Source: Natranaerofaba carboxydovora (lineage in GTDB: Bacteria; Bacillota; Natranaerobiia; Natranaerobiales; Natranaerofabaceae). From it: a DNA stretch of 64,000 nt. A program made the translations under genes and the position numbers. Shown piece after piece: positions 1-8,968 of the stretch (position 1 is the first letter of the stretch; the number at the start of each line of letters is the position of its first letter). Below the pieces are notes generated by a model. It was not told the DNA's origin, made no database searches, and worked only from the letters and a program-made list of their open reading frames with translations. Location: contig NZ_CP054394.1 in assembly GCF_022539405.1 (NCBI RefSeq), positions 1,490,501 to 1,554,500 of the forward strand, written 5' to 3'.

Positions 1-345
1 ACAATCTGAGGCCCCAAAACCATCAACAATAATCAGGCCACCCATATCAGATAATCGCCTTGCAAGACAACATTCTTCCTTGTCATAATTATTGTGATTA
101 TCTATATTACTATCCTTTAAAAATCTAACTTCTACAGGGCTAGCAACAACTGATAAATAATCAATATGCCATCTTTTCTTTTTGTTTTTTTTAATGTGCC
201 TAGCAACCCTAGCTTCAATGTTTTTTTTGCCACTTCCAATATAAACATAAAATCCCGGTGGGAAATGAAATTCCCCCAACTTGCCAATCTTAATTATTTT
301 GGACTTCTCCAACTCAAAAACTATTAAATAAAAAGTATAACTCAT
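1..345 (-). CDS. DUF123 / GIY-YIG family protein, 3' end cut by window
   Basis: Reading the minus strand from the ATG at 343-345 gives 115 open codons running off the window edge, so the C-terminus is missing. The protein starts MSYTFYLIVFELEKSK, has the FYVYIGSG core (about residues 32-39) and RVARHIKKNKKKRWHIDYL (47-65). This is the pattern of the DUF123 branch of the GIY-YIG nuclease superfamily, in which the GIY motif reads YVYIGS and is followed by an arginine helix and a WHIDYL segment. Family members occur alone or fused to endonuclease III in archaea; their cellular role is not settled. It is the last visible gene of the minus-strand series, 41 bases after the HAD gene. Confidence 0.85.
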   Translation of the reverse strand, partial: MSYTFYLIVFELEKSKIIKIGKLGEFHFPPGFYVYIGSGKKNIEARVARHIKKNKKKRWHIDYLSVVASPVEVRFLKDSNIDNHNNYDKEECCLARRLSDMGGLIIVDGFGASDC

Positions 346-386
346 AGTTATTCAACCCACATAACGATTCTTTTTGATAATCTACC

Positions 387-1055
387 TTAGATAAATTCAA
401 AAACCTCTTTAATATGATTTATATTTCCTATGTATTCAATATTTTTTTCTTTTAATTCTTGCTCATTTGCCTTGTATGCCAAAAAACTAATTCCACCATT
501 GATAGCAGCCCTACCATCAATCCAAGAGTCTCCAATCAAAAGCCATTCCTTCTGCTTTAAGTCAAACTTTTTCAGAATATTTTTTACACCCCCAGGGGAT
601 GGCTTAAGCTCAACAACATGGTCTCTAGTAACAATATAATCAAAGTATTTATCAATAGTATGTTCCTTTAATGCAGATACTGCAGCTTCGTTAGAATTAT
701 TTGTTAAAACAACCAAAATATAATTCGAGTATATTTTGGTTAGTAAATCAACTACGCCTGGTTCTAAACAAGCATCTTTCATGCCTTCTTTTTCAATATC
801 TAGGATTATCTCCCATACCTGTTTGTTAGCTTTGTCATCATAATTTCTGGATTCTTTTGCTTTTTGGATAATTGTAGATACTGTATGTACGTCTAATACA
901 GTTTCCTGGTTAATTAAATTTTTTGATACCAAAAAGTCAAAGATCTCTTGTTTCATTCTATCAAAATCTATTCTAGATGATAACAGTGTGTTATCCATAT
1001 CAAATATAATCCCCCGAAATCTTCTTTTACAAATTAAGGACCACCCCCATTTCAT
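387..1055 (-). CDS. HAD-superfamily hydrolase (phosphatase-like)
   Basis: This 222-residue protein carries the haloacid dehalogenase motifs in order: motif I FDMDNTLL (about 18-25, nucleophile and acid/base aspartates), motif II VVLTNNSNE (Thr), the motif III lysine in ELKPSPGG, and motif IV IGDSWIDG with two acidic residues. A helical cap lies between motifs I and II, as in the phosphoglycolate phosphatase/beta-phosphoglucomutase subgroup. The substrate cannot be read from sequence. The first 13 residues before the Rossmann strand are unusual (MKWGWSLICKRRF) and the AGGGA upstream is only one base from the ATG, so the start is uncertain. It is monocistronic or cotranscribed with the DUF123 gene. 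Confidence 0.85.
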   Translation of the reverse strand: MKWGWSLICKRRFRGIIFDMDNTLLSSRIDFDRMKQEIFDFLVSKNLINQETVLDVHTVSTIIQKAKESRNYDDKANKQVWEIILDIEKEGMKDACLEPGVVDLLTKIYSNYILVVLTNNSNEAAVSALKEHTIDKYFDYIVTRDHVVELKPSPGGVKNILKKFDLKQKEWLLIGDSWIDGRAAINGGISFLAYKANEQELKEKNIEYIGNINHIKEVFEFI

Positions 1056-1127
1056 TCCCTTAAATTATAATTCTTTTCTACTTATTTCTCAACGGGGTGG
1101 TCATAAATAAATCTATATTTAAGTTAT

Positions 1128-1147
1128 GATTTGGTACAAAAAGTCAC
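1128..1147. repeat. Degenerate half copy of the GGTGCAAAAAGTC repeat
   Basis: GATTTGGTACAAAAAGTCAC resembles the left end of the complete palindromic element at 10485-10580 (GATTCTGGTGCAAAAAGTCAC) with one missing base and one substitution. No inverted partner is visible nearby. It lies just downstream of the larA-like stop codon. Confidence 0.45.
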
Positions 1148-1161
1148 CAGAGTCAAATTAT

Positions 1162-2412
1162 TTATTTCAGAACTGGAACAGTTAAGGAGCCTTCCGGCAT
1201 TATATATAGAAGCGGAGAGGATTCAGAAGTTTGTTCTATTGCTTTAGACAAAGCATTATCTAAAGTTTCAACAATTGTAAAGCCTAGTTTATCTGCGTTT
1301 TCTTTTTCTATCGAGGAAACAAGCAGAACGTTAGCTCTATCAGCTATTTTATAAATAGCATAAGCTTTATGTCCTCCCAGTACGAAGTGTTTTTTTAAAG
1401 CTTTTTCAGTTTCGTCCAAAGAGTTATACTTTGAAACCCATTCTTCAAACACTTTTGAGCCCATACCTTCAGGGCAATGAGCAAGAAGTATAAGCTGTCC
1501 TCCTTCTTTTAAACCCTGTAACGCATTATCTAAGGTTTTTTGAGCCTGATAAATATTTATATCTTTTGGATATCCGCCACAGCTTGCAATGACTATATCT
1601 GCTGGTTTGTCTATTTTAACCCCATACACCTCTTTGACAAACTCACAAGCTTTAGAGTGAGCTTTTATCATATCCCCTGCATATATGTTTAGAAATTCTT
1701 TTTTTTCATTTAAAACAACATTCAATAAAAAATTGTTTTTGACCATTGATGAAGCTTCGATTTGGTCTTCATGAACAGGATTTTTTTCTAACCTTCCTAG
1801 TTTAGCATCATCTGATAACATTAACCTGTGATTAGCCTGAATGGTTTTATGGCCAGATACGCCCGGTACTAAAGCTTTTCTTCCTCCTCCAAATCCAGCA
1901 AAGAAATGATAAACTACACTTCCTGTTAGTATCCTCTTATCAGCCTCATAAACTAATTTGTTAATATAAACGGGTGTACCTCTACTAGTTTCACCCAGGT
2001 AAACCATTTCATCTTTTTCACAATCATGATTATACATTTTTACTCTCCTGGCCACATCTTCACCTACAAGAGAAACCATTTCATCTTTATCCATAGGTCT
2101 GTGATTACCATTTGCAAATACTATAATAACATTTTCATCTTTTACTCCAGTTTCATTTAAATTATCAAGTATTAGAGGCAAAAAGAAGTCACTATTTGCA
2201 ACCCTGGTGGAATCGTTAACTATAATACACACCTTGTCGTTAGGTTCAATGAACTCTTTTAAAGACAGCAAGTTAATTGGGTTATCCAAGGCTTTTTGGA
2301 TTTCTGTCTTTGGATCATTAAGTGGTAATATGTTTGGCAGTTCTAATGTTTTGGCATCTACATTTTTCGGAATATTAAGCTCCACTTCATCTTTACCATA
2401 TTTTAAATACAT
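1162..2412 (-). CDS. larA: LarA-family nickel-dependent 2-hydroxyacid racemase
   Basis: The 416-residue protein is full length for LarA (DUF2088 plus C-terminal domain). Every residue known to hold the nickel-pincer nucleotide or the substrate in Lactobacillus plantarum LarA has an equivalent at nearly constant offset: R70 in NDSTR, H104 in GNHRPM, H169 in YHFF, K179 in GGGRKALVPG and H195 in QANHR. Known members interconvert D- and L-2-hydroxyacids (lactate, malate and others), so the exact substrate is open. It follows the DASS carboxylate carrier gene by 136 bases, which favours a transported hydroxy-acid such as malate or tartrate over lactate (inference). The cofactor genes larB, larC and larE are not in the window. 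The start has a strong AGGAGGAGG. Confidence 0.85.
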   Translation of the reverse strand: MYLKYGKDEVELNIPKNVDAKTLELPNILPLNDPKTEIQKALDNPINLLSLKEFIEPNDKVCIIVNDSTRVANSDFFLPLILDNLNETGVKDENVIIVFANGNHRPMDKDEMVSLVGEDVARRVKMYNHDCEKDEMVYLGETSRGTPVYINKLVYEADKRILTGSVVYHFFAGFGGGRKALVPGVSGHKTIQANHRLMLSDDAKLGRLEKNPVHEDQIEASSMVKNNFLLNVVLNEKKEFLNIYAGDMIKAHSKACEFVKEVYGVKIDKPADIVIASCGGYPKDINIYQAQKTLDNALQGLKEGGQLILLAHCPEGMGSKVFEEWVSKYNSLDETEKALKKHFVLGGHKAYAIYKIADRANVLLVSSIEKENADKLGFTIVETLDNALSKAIEQTSESSPLLYIMPEGSLTVPVLK

Positions 2413-2456
2413 TTTATTATCCTCCTCCTTTTAAACCTATTTGATAAATTGTAAAT

Positions 2457-2485
2457 GAGGCAGGCTAATATATCAAGCCTGCCTC
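2457..2485 (-). terminator. Intercistronic hairpin between DASS carrier and larA
   Basis: A perfect 10-base inverted repeat, GAGGCAGGCT / AGCCTGCCTC with a 9-base loop, follows the carrier gene. On the minus strand it is followed by CATTTACAATTTATC rather than a T run, so it may be a partial terminator or an mRNA-stabilising structure that sets unequal expression of the two genes. Confidence 0.55.
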
Positions 2486-2548
2486 GAAAATATTGTCTCT
2501 AAAATCCTTCTTTTAAGATAACATTTTAAAATATCTTATTAACTTTGT

Positions 2549-3949
2549 TTAAATTAACCCGATAATATTCCACCATACAGAACCTAGTCCTAACCAGATA
2601 ACTACAAATATTACTGAAGTCAAAAAGCCTAACTTCCACCACTTACCTAGCTCAACATAACCAGCACCAAAGTATATTGGAGCAGGGCCTGTGCCGTAAT
2701 GTGTCATGGCAGCATTCAAGTTAGAGAAAAATCCAAGGGTCAAAGCAACCATATAAGCAGGTGCTCCTGCTGCTATTGCAACAGTCGCAAATGGTACAAA
2801 CATTGCAGTTACGTGGGCTGTCATGCTAGCAAAACCATAGTGAGCATAAAAGTATACAAGGGCGATTATAATATAAGCAGTAAACCAACCCATATCAGCA
2901 ACTCCTGCTTGAACCTGCTCAGTAAACCAATCTATAAATCCAAGCTCACCAAGACCGCTAGCCATAGCCACTAGGCCTCCAAACCAAATCAATGCGTTCC
3001 AAGCACCATTTTCATTCAAAACATCTTTCCACTCTAGTACACCAGCTATTAGTAAAAGACCAACCCCAAGTAATGCAACAGTAGTCCCTCCAATATCATG
3101 CAGCTGTCCAGTAGCCCATAACACTAACGCTAAGACAAAAACCCCAAGCATTACTTTTTCATTAAAGGTCATTGGACCTAACTTTTTTAGTTCATTATCT
3201 GCAAACTCTGCCGCTTCAGGAGTTTGTTTTATTTCCGGTGGATAAATCTTGTAAAATAAAATAGGTATTAAAATCAAAGAAATAATTCCGGGTACAGAAG
3301 CAGCAAGTGCCCAGGTTGCCCAGTCAAGTTGCACTCCTAAATGCTCAGCACTAAGTTCAACAACCAAAGGATTTGCCGCCATAGCTGTCATAAACATCGC
3401 AGAAGTAACAAGATTTGCCTGAAATACTGTAACCATAAGGTAAGATCCTAATTTTCCAGCAGTTGGACCAGGCTCAGAATCATAACTATTACATAAGCTG
3501 CGAACTATTGGAAAAAGCACTCCACCTGCCCTTGCTGTATTAGATGGAGTAGCAGGTGCAAGTATAAGGTCGCTTCCTACAATTGCATAAGATAAACCTA
3601 ATGATGACTTGCCAAACCTTTTGATCATTAGATAAGCGATTCTCTGCCCAAGGCCTGTTTTGATAAATCCCCTTGCAAATAGAAAAGCCATAACAATTAA
3701 CCACACAACTGAATTTGCAAATCCGGCAAGAGCATCATCTAATGATAAAGTTCCCGACAGTGCAGTAAATGTAACCGCTATAAGCACAATTGCACCCATT
3801 GGCAGCGGCTGTAAAATCAGTCCTACTATCGTTGCAATAAAAATCGCAAGAAGCTGCCATGCTTCTGCTTCAAGGCCCTGAGGAGTAGGTATTAACCAGA
3901 TGATAATTAATGTTAATACAGTTATTAGACCCCTCAACAATTTTGACAT
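2549..3949 (-). CDS. DASS-family (SLC13) anion/dicarboxylate transporter
   Basis: A 466-residue integral membrane protein with about 12 hydrophobic segments. The signature APATPSNTARAGG (about residues 132-144) is the substrate- and sodium-binding SNT hairpin of the divalent anion:Na+ symporter family, in the CitT/2-oxoglutarate-malate translocator subgroup. A second, related hairpin follows TAHVTAMFVPF, and the protein ends in a hydrophobic segment. It should sit in the cytoplasmic membrane and move di- or tricarboxylates. The start ATG has GGAGGG eight bases upstream. It is the first gene of a two-gene unit with the LarA-family racemase and has its own sigma-A promoter. Confidence 0.88.
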   Translation of the reverse strand: MSKLLRGLITVLTLIIIWLIPTPQGLEAEAWQLLAIFIATIVGLILQPLPMGAIVLIAVTFTALSGTLSLDDALAGFANSVVWLIVMAFLFARGFIKTGLGQRIAYLMIKRFGKSSLGLSYAIVGSDLILAPATPSNTARAGGVLFPIVRSLCNSYDSEPGPTAGKLGSYLMVTVFQANLVTSAMFMTAMAANPLVVELSAEHLGVQLDWATWALAASVPGIISLILIPILFYKIYPPEIKQTPEAAEFADNELKKLGPMTFNEKVMLGVFVLALVLWATGQLHDIGGTTVALLGVGLLLIAGVLEWKDVLNENGAWNALIWFGGLVAMASGLGELGFIDWFTEQVQAGVADMGWFTAYIIIALVYFYAHYGFASMTAHVTAMFVPFATVAIAAGAPAYMVALTLGFFSNLNAAMTHYGTGPAPIYFGAGYVELGKWWKLGFLTSVIFVVIWLGLGSVWWNIIGLI

Positions 3950-4101
3950 ACTTTAGCCCTCCTTCACTTTTAGTTTTGAGGCTCGCATCATTCGGGTGTT
4001 ATTTTTTTCACTTTCAATCCGTTTGAAAATCACCCCTTTCAAATTATCTATAGAGTATGCATAATCAAAACTTGTTAATTGTTTCACAACACCCTGTCTT
4101 T

Positions 4102-4130
4102 ATTATATTAAATTAATAATGAGTTTTCAA
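4102..4130 (-). promoter_or_regulatory. Sigma-A promoter for DASS carrier-larA
   Basis: On the minus strand TTGAAA (4125-4130) and TATAAT (4102-4107) are separated by exactly 17 bases. Transcription from here would leave a leader of about 145 bases before the carrier gene. In that leader GGGTGTT near the 5' end can pair with AACACCC nearer the gene, and a second GGGGTG could compete for the same CACCC. Confidence 0.6.
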
Positions 4131-4242
4131 TGATTTAAAAGAATTTGAATAAAATTGATAATTATTCAATGTTATTTAATCTTATTAAAATTAGAGTTGT
4201 TCAACCTACCTCACTCGATCTTAAAAATTATACATTTTTTCC

Positions 4243-4335
4243 AATATAAAAGACTCCTGACCGATGAAAAATAAATTCGATCAGAAGCCATTAGTTCAAG
4301 CGGACGGTTCAGGTGAGCTCCACGCCTATTAGTTT
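4243..4335. other. Unexplained G+C-richer patch with hairpin
   Basis: Between the nuclease-like gene and the carrier promoter lies an A+T-rich gap of about 390 bases; this part is richer in G+C than its surroundings. It includes an imperfect 8-base inverted repeat, CTGACCGA / TCGATCAG, and the segment CGGACGGTTCAGGTGAGCTC. It encodes nothing convincing and may be a remnant of a mobile element or the 3' end of the upstream transcript. Confidence 0.25.
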
Positions 4336-4343
4336 TAAGATTT

Positions 4344-5435
4344 TTAACTGTTAAATTTTAGAAGACCTAAGTCATCTAATATTTCCTTTAGAGATTCAAG
4401 ATAACTTAAAGCCCTATTTAAATCATTAACATTAAAATAAATCATAGAATTTTTAGATATATGAAATTCAGTAACTTTATCTTTTAAATTTTCAAACTGA
4501 CTGTATGTTGAAATTACTATTACTTTCTGAATCGAGGCGTCAAGCCTCATAATATCTGCAATCTTTGCAGCAATAAATCTAATATTAGCATCTTCTTCTA
4601 GAACTTCAAAGGCATAAGTTATCACCACATTTGCTATTTTACTTTTCCAAACTGCATCAATTGAGTATTTTGAAGTCATGGTTATATCTTTTTCAATTTC
4701 AAAACCTAACTCAGACCCTAATTGTAAAACCTGATTTATTACATTTGCACTATTTATAGAGCCATCATATTTATTCTCATCGTTTATTTTGTCTTCTTCT
4801 GCGCTTTTATCATATTTATACCCTTTATTAGCCATAAAATCAAGAAGAAAACTCAATTTAAAAACTGAATCTATCTTTGGATAGTAATCCTTGATTTCAT
4901 AAAGTATACCCTGCAATAGGTTAGCATATATTTCATACTGTTTTCCATTTAGTTGTCCTTGACTTGGGAGTCTATCTTTGGGAACCTCTAAATATTTAAG
5001 GCTGTAATAAATTTTATTATTAACCCACAAAGGATATTTTTTGTCATTAAAATGAGATAAAACTTCTGACAAAACTACATCATCAATCATCCTTATGTTC
5101 TTGAGTACTTCATCAAAGCGCTTATCCACAGGTTCATCTTCATTAATCAAAAACTTAAAACTATCTCTTATTACACCCAAACCAGATCTCAAAATCTCAT
5201 CAACAATAAAATTTGTATCTGCGCAATCATCAAAAGCCCACAACTTGCTAACAAGGTTTTCTATAGTTTCTTTATCTAAACTATCTATAGCTTCTTCTTG
5301 AAATAAATAAACTTTTAAATAGTCACTTACTTTATTTCTCTCTCTGATATACTTAATACCCTCTCCATTTAAATAAACTTCAAATTCAGGCACTATTTCT
5401 TCAAGTTTATCAAAATTGATCAGAGAGGAGCCCAT
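4344..5435 (-). CDS. Orphan PD-(D/E)XK restriction-endonuclease-like protein
   Basis: I chose the ATG at 5435 because GAGGGTGATA lies just upstream; an upstream in-frame start would add 13 residues without a ribosome site. The 363-residue protein has a helical N-terminal half containing SHFNDKKYPLWVNNK, a pattern common in restriction-system proteins. The C-terminal domain (about residues 228-345) resembles a PD-(D/E)XK fold: D260 in SIDAVW, then E277 in YAFEVLEE. The usual K of the E-x-K motif is replaced (EVL), so catalysis is uncertain. No methyltransferase or motor gene is adjacent. The assignment is from motif pattern only; it may be a degraded or regulatory relative. Confidence 0.45.
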   Translation of the reverse strand: MGSSLINFDKLEEIVPEFEVYLNGEGIKYIRERNKVSDYLKVYLFQEEAIDSLDKETIENLVSKLWAFDDCADTNFIVDEILRSGLGVIRDSFKFLINEDEPVDKRFDEVLKNIRMIDDVVLSEVLSHFNDKKYPLWVNNKIYYSLKYLEVPKDRLPSQGQLNGKQYEIYANLLQGILYEIKDYYPKIDSVFKLSFLLDFMANKGYKYDKSAEEDKINDENKYDGSINSANVINQVLQLGSELGFEIEKDITMTSKYSIDAVWKSKIANVVITYAFEVLEEDANIRFIAAKIADIMRLDASIQKVIVISTYSQFENLKDKVTEFHISKNSMIYFNVNDLNRALSYLESLKEILDDLGLLKFNS

Positions 5436-5584
5436 AATTTTATCACCCTCTCTGTAATAAATTTTTAGATACATAGATATAAGCTAGGATATAGGATACA
5501 TTCGCTAAAAAACTTTTTTTCCCTTCATAAATTTTTAATCACAGTAGGATCTAATAGGTTGCCTTGATATTTTTTTATTTATGT

Positions 5585-6226
5585 TTATTCAAGTCCATGT
5601 TTAGCTTTAAAATCTAACCAGTTATCTTTTAGATCAACAAATTCATTAAAGTTATTAAGCCTAAGGCAAAAAGGATTATTAGTCTTCTCTTCACCAATAG
5701 TAGACTTAGATTTAGCACCATTGTTATGACCAGGCCAAACTACAACTTCATCAGGTAATTGCATAAGTTTTTTCAGACTATCAAATTGCCTTTTTGCGCT
5801 TTTTTCATCAGAAGTGCCACCAACTTTACCTACAAAAAGGGTATCTCCAGTAAAAAGGTTGTTTTCAACAAAAATGCATATATCATGATCAGTATGTCCC
5901 GGGGTATGAAAAAATTTTAATTTTGTTTCACCTAATCTGAGCTCTTCTTCATCACCAATTTTTAAATCTCCTCTTTTTGAAGCAGTATGCTGTACTATTT
6001 TGGCACCTAATTCTTCTTTTAATTCTTCATTGTCAACTGTATGATCAGGATGATCATGAGTATTTATTATGTAGTTAATATTAATATTTTCTTTTTCTAC
6101 TTCATTTATTATCGTTTTGTAATCCATTGAAGGGTCAATAATAGCTCCTTTATCTGAATCCTCGCAAGCAACTAAGTATGTGAAATTTTTATAAGGTGGT
6201 GGCGAATTTAACTGTTTAATTCTCAA
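5585..6226 (-). CDS. Metallo-beta-lactamase-fold hydrolase (glyoxalase II-like)
   Basis: The 213-residue protein contains the zinc motif THDHPDHT (HxHxDH, about 57-64), followed by FHTPGHTDHD (third His), FTGDTLFVG (bridging Asp) and a late VWPGHNNG histidine. This order fits the hydroxyacylglutathione-hydrolase-like branch, which cleaves thioesters or related bonds; the specific substrate is unknown. The start is a TTG with GGAGGAGG about eight bases upstream. It follows the ATP-grasp gene by 63 bases and may be cotranscribed with it. Confidence 0.88.
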   Translation of the reverse strand: MRIKQLNSPPPYKNFTYLVACEDSDKGAIIDPSMDYKTIINEVEKENININYIINTHDHPDHTVDNEELKEELGAKIVQHTASKRGDLKIGDEEELRLGETKLKFFHTPGHTDHDICIFVENNLFTGDTLFVGKVGGTSDEKSAKRQFDSLKKLMQLPDEVVVWPGHNNGAKSKSTIGEEKTNNPFCLRLNNFNEFVDLKDNWLDFKAKHGLE

Positions 6227-6289
6227 TTTTCCTCCTCCTCTCTAATCTAAAAAGCTGACCCAATTAATTAAAGGGCCAGCTTTACTTTT

Positions 6290-7570
6290 TTAAGATACTG
6301 TTTCTTCAAACTCATATCCAAGCTTATTAACAATGTTTTCGTATTTTTTAAGTATATCTTCTTTGTTATTACCTGGTACGTCAAGAATACAATATCTATA
6401 ACTATTTGGGTTTTGCTTATAGTCGGATAGTTTTGTGTTAGCATCAACAAGATTCTTAATAGCCACTTCCGGATACTGTCTGCTTAACTCTTCTAAGTTT
6501 GTAGCCATTGGCGTTCTTACAATATCATGATCAGAAAATTTCCTGAGTTCAAAGTTGAAACAGTAATCAAATGTTTCATCCTTTCTAAATTCACTAACAT
6601 CCCTTGGTTTTTCTCCTACAGCAAGATCACAAAGCCACTGTACCAAATTGACCCCCTTAACTCTCTCTATCATTTTGGCAAATTGAAATGCTGCCCTGCT
6701 GTTAACCTCAACTATCCAGATCTTTTCTTTTTCTTCATCAATTCTAAGCTCTACATTATAAAAGGTATTATTCAAACCTAAAGCTCTAACAAGCTCAGAA
6801 GTAACATCATTTATTTGTTTTTCTAAATTGGGTGAAATCTCATACGGTAATTCATGATGGCTAAAACTTATAATATCATCATGAAACGCAGCTTTAACAA
6901 TGCCAAAATTATGAGGTTCTCCTCCATAAACATATCCGTTCACTGTAACCTGAGTGCCTTCCATAATCTCTTCACTCAAAAACTTATTACAAGTTTCAAG
7001 GTTTAGTTGATTTTCCAAATGAGAGGTAACAGCTAAGGAGTCTAAGAAGTACTGATTATACTTGACCAACTCAACAGTATAATCTTTTATTAACTCCCTT
7101 ATTTCATTGTACGAGTGCGCTCTTTGACTCAAATAAGATACATTTGCCCGAACCGGTTTAACAAAAAACGGAGGCTCTAATGGAAACTCTCTTAAAAAAT
7201 TAGAGTCTAACCAAAATTTTGGTGTGTTTTGGGGCAAGTGATCATTCTGTATTATCCTAGAGATGTATTTGTTTTGACAATTAATCATACTTTCAACTGT
7301 AGTACCGGGTTTTCCTGTTTTTTCACAAATAACATTTGAAAAAACGCTTGTCATATCTCTTGTTCCAACTATTCCATCATATCTATCAGGTTTATCTTTA
7401 ATAAGACTTATCATTTCCTCTAGATAGTTTCTAACACCCCTAGAAAGTATATCATCCGATGTCTCTATTTCTATAATATAATCATCCACTTCTTGACAGC
7501 TATCTTCGATAATTGGTATTTCATTTGCATCACAAATAAATAATATTTTCTTCTTTCTTTCCTGTTCCAC
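6290..7570 (-). CDS. ATP-grasp ligase-like protein
   Basis: I prefer the GTG at 7570, preceded by GGTGGGGA five bases upstream, over a TTG 69 bases further up that has no ribosome site. The 426-residue product has a preATP-grasp Rossmann segment (KKKILFICDA), then FFVKPVRANVS (ATP-binding strand and Lys, about residue 140), EEIMEGTQVTVNGYV (about 215), and the metal-binding block ELRIDEEKEKIWIVEVNSRAAFQF with the E-x-N signature (about 295-320). These place it among carboxylate-amine or amino-acid ligases that form amide bonds with ATP. It directly follows the amidohydrolase gene, so the pair may make and break a related amide compound (inference). Confidence 0.8.
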   Translation of the reverse strand: MEQERKKKILFICDANEIPIIEDSCQEVDDYIIEIETSDDILSRGVRNYLEEMISLIKDKPDRYDGIVGTRDMTSVFSNVICEKTGKPGTTVESMINCQNKYISRIIQNDHLPQNTPKFWLDSNFLREFPLEPPFFVKPVRANVSYLSQRAHSYNEIRELIKDYTVELVKYNQYFLDSLAVTSHLENQLNLETCNKFLSEEIMEGTQVTVNGYVYGGEPHNFGIVKAAFHDDIISFSHHELPYEISPNLEKQINDVTSELVRALGLNNTFYNVELRIDEEKEKIWIVEVNSRAAFQFAKMIERVKGVNLVQWLCDLAVGEKPRDVSEFRKDETFDYCFNFELRKFSDHDIVRTPMATNLEELSRQYPEVAIKNLVDANTKLSDYKQNPNSYRYCILDVPGNNKEDILKKYENIVNKLGYEFEETVS

Positions 7571-7659
7571 ACAATCCCCACCTTTTGCTTTAATATAGCT
7601 TTTATCATTTATTCTGCTTTTGTCCTCAAATTTTAGCAAATGTTGTTGAGCAAGTCAAT

Positions 7660-8895
7660 TTATTTGATATTCTTCATTATTTCGCCTTCTTTCATAACAG
7701 TTAATATGTTTGATTCATTTGTCAAAGTTTCAATGTCTTCTAATGGATTATCTTTTACCACTATAAGGTCTGCAAGTTTTCCCTCTTCTATTGTTCCAAT
7801 TTCATCCCCCAAATCACATGCTTGGGCAGATATTTTAGTTCCACTTATCAAGGCTTCTGCAGCGGTCATAAGTCCTTCTTTAACCATAATCACCATTTCA
7901 TAAGCATTCTTCCCCTGAAAGTTATAAGGAGTTCCTGCATCAGAACCTGTAGCAATTTTCACCCCTGCGTCTAAAGCCCTTTTTACCCTATCTAATCTGG
8001 CAATCCTTTTCTTTTTGATTTCGTCGACCATAAATGCAGCAACTCCACCTTCTTTACCGTGTTTATTCATAAAATAATCTGGAGCTAATGTTGGCACATA
8101 ATATACACCTTCATTAACCAGCATTTCTATAGCTTCTTTGTCTGCAAATGTACCATGTTCTACACTATGCACCCCTGCTCTTATAGAATTTTTTATTCCT
8201 TCTGCACCATGAGCATGCGAAGCAACTTTTTTATTTAATTTGTCAGCTTCTTCAACTACAGCTCTAATTTCCTCCACATCGGGCTGAGTAGCTCCTGCAA
8301 CCCCTCCTGGATTCATAATTGCCCCTGTAGCCATTATTTTTAATAGATCAGCACCACGTTTTAGCTGTTCCCTGGCACCTAGTTTAAAACCGTCGTACCC
8401 ATCAACTTCCTCATAAAGACCTTTAAAATATTCAGATCCAGGTGAAGTAATACATAAGATCTTACCGCAGGCAAGTATCCTAGGTCCCTTTATAATCTTC
8501 TGTTCAACTGCTTCTTTAACACTAAGATCTATCCAATTAACAGAACCAGCATTTCTTACAGTAGTAAAACCCTGCCACAAAGTGTTCTCCATTTCTTTGG
8601 CAGCCCTAATAGATCTTAATTTATCTTCAACTAAATTCTCATCATAAGTATCGGCCATACCGTGCTGATCAAGATGAATATGGCTGTCTATTAATCCAGG
8701 CAATAGTATATTGCCCTCAAGGTCATAAACTTGTGCTTCAGGATAATTTTCCATGATTGTCAAACTATTGTTTTCACTTACATTCTCCATTACTTTTGTG
8801 ATTTTTTCTTCTTCAATTACAACGAAAACATCATTTTTTAATTGCTTCTCTTGTCCATCAAACATTCTACCGTTCTTTAAAATTTTAACTGTCAT
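7660..8895 (-). CDS. Metal-dependent amidohydrolase (imidazolonepropionase-like)
   Basis: The ATG at 8895 follows AAAGGAGG by nine bases, giving 411 residues; an upstream in-frame start overlaps the ribosome site and is rejected. Amidohydrolase-superfamily metal ligands are all visible: H72/H74 in DSHIHLD, a lysine in ADLLKIMATG (about 186) that would be carboxylated, the SHAHG histidines (about 227-229), H247 in VEHGTFAD and D319 in GSDAGTP. The protein resembles the prolidase/imidazolonepropionase-like group, which hydrolyses cyclic amides or dipeptides. The gap to the ATP-grasp gene is about 90 bases from its preferred start. Substrate unknown. Confidence 0.87.
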   Translation of the reverse strand: MTVKILKNGRMFDGQEKQLKNDVFVVIEEEKITKVMENVSENNSLTIMENYPEAQVYDLEGNILLPGLIDSHIHLDQHGMADTYDENLVEDKLRSIRAAKEMENTLWQGFTTVRNAGSVNWIDLSVKEAVEQKIIKGPRILACGKILCITSPGSEYFKGLYEEVDGYDGFKLGAREQLKRGADLLKIMATGAIMNPGGVAGATQPDVEEIRAVVEEADKLNKKVASHAHGAEGIKNSIRAGVHSVEHGTFADKEAIEMLVNEGVYYVPTLAPDYFMNKHGKEGGVAAFMVDEIKKKRIARLDRVKRALDAGVKIATGSDAGTPYNFQGKNAYEMVIMVKEGLMTAAEALISGTKISAQACDLGDEIGTIEEGKLADLIVVKDNPLEDIETLTNESNILTVMKEGEIMKNIK

Positions 8896-8968
8896 AACTT
8901 CTTCCTCCTTTAATACGTTTAGGTTACTCTGCAATAACTTAATTAGTCATTTGTACTTATTATTTATC

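Noticed and set aside
6268-6450. Minus-strand open frame of 60 codons overlapping the ATP-grasp gene end
   Set aside because: Out-of-frame shadow of the longer gene.
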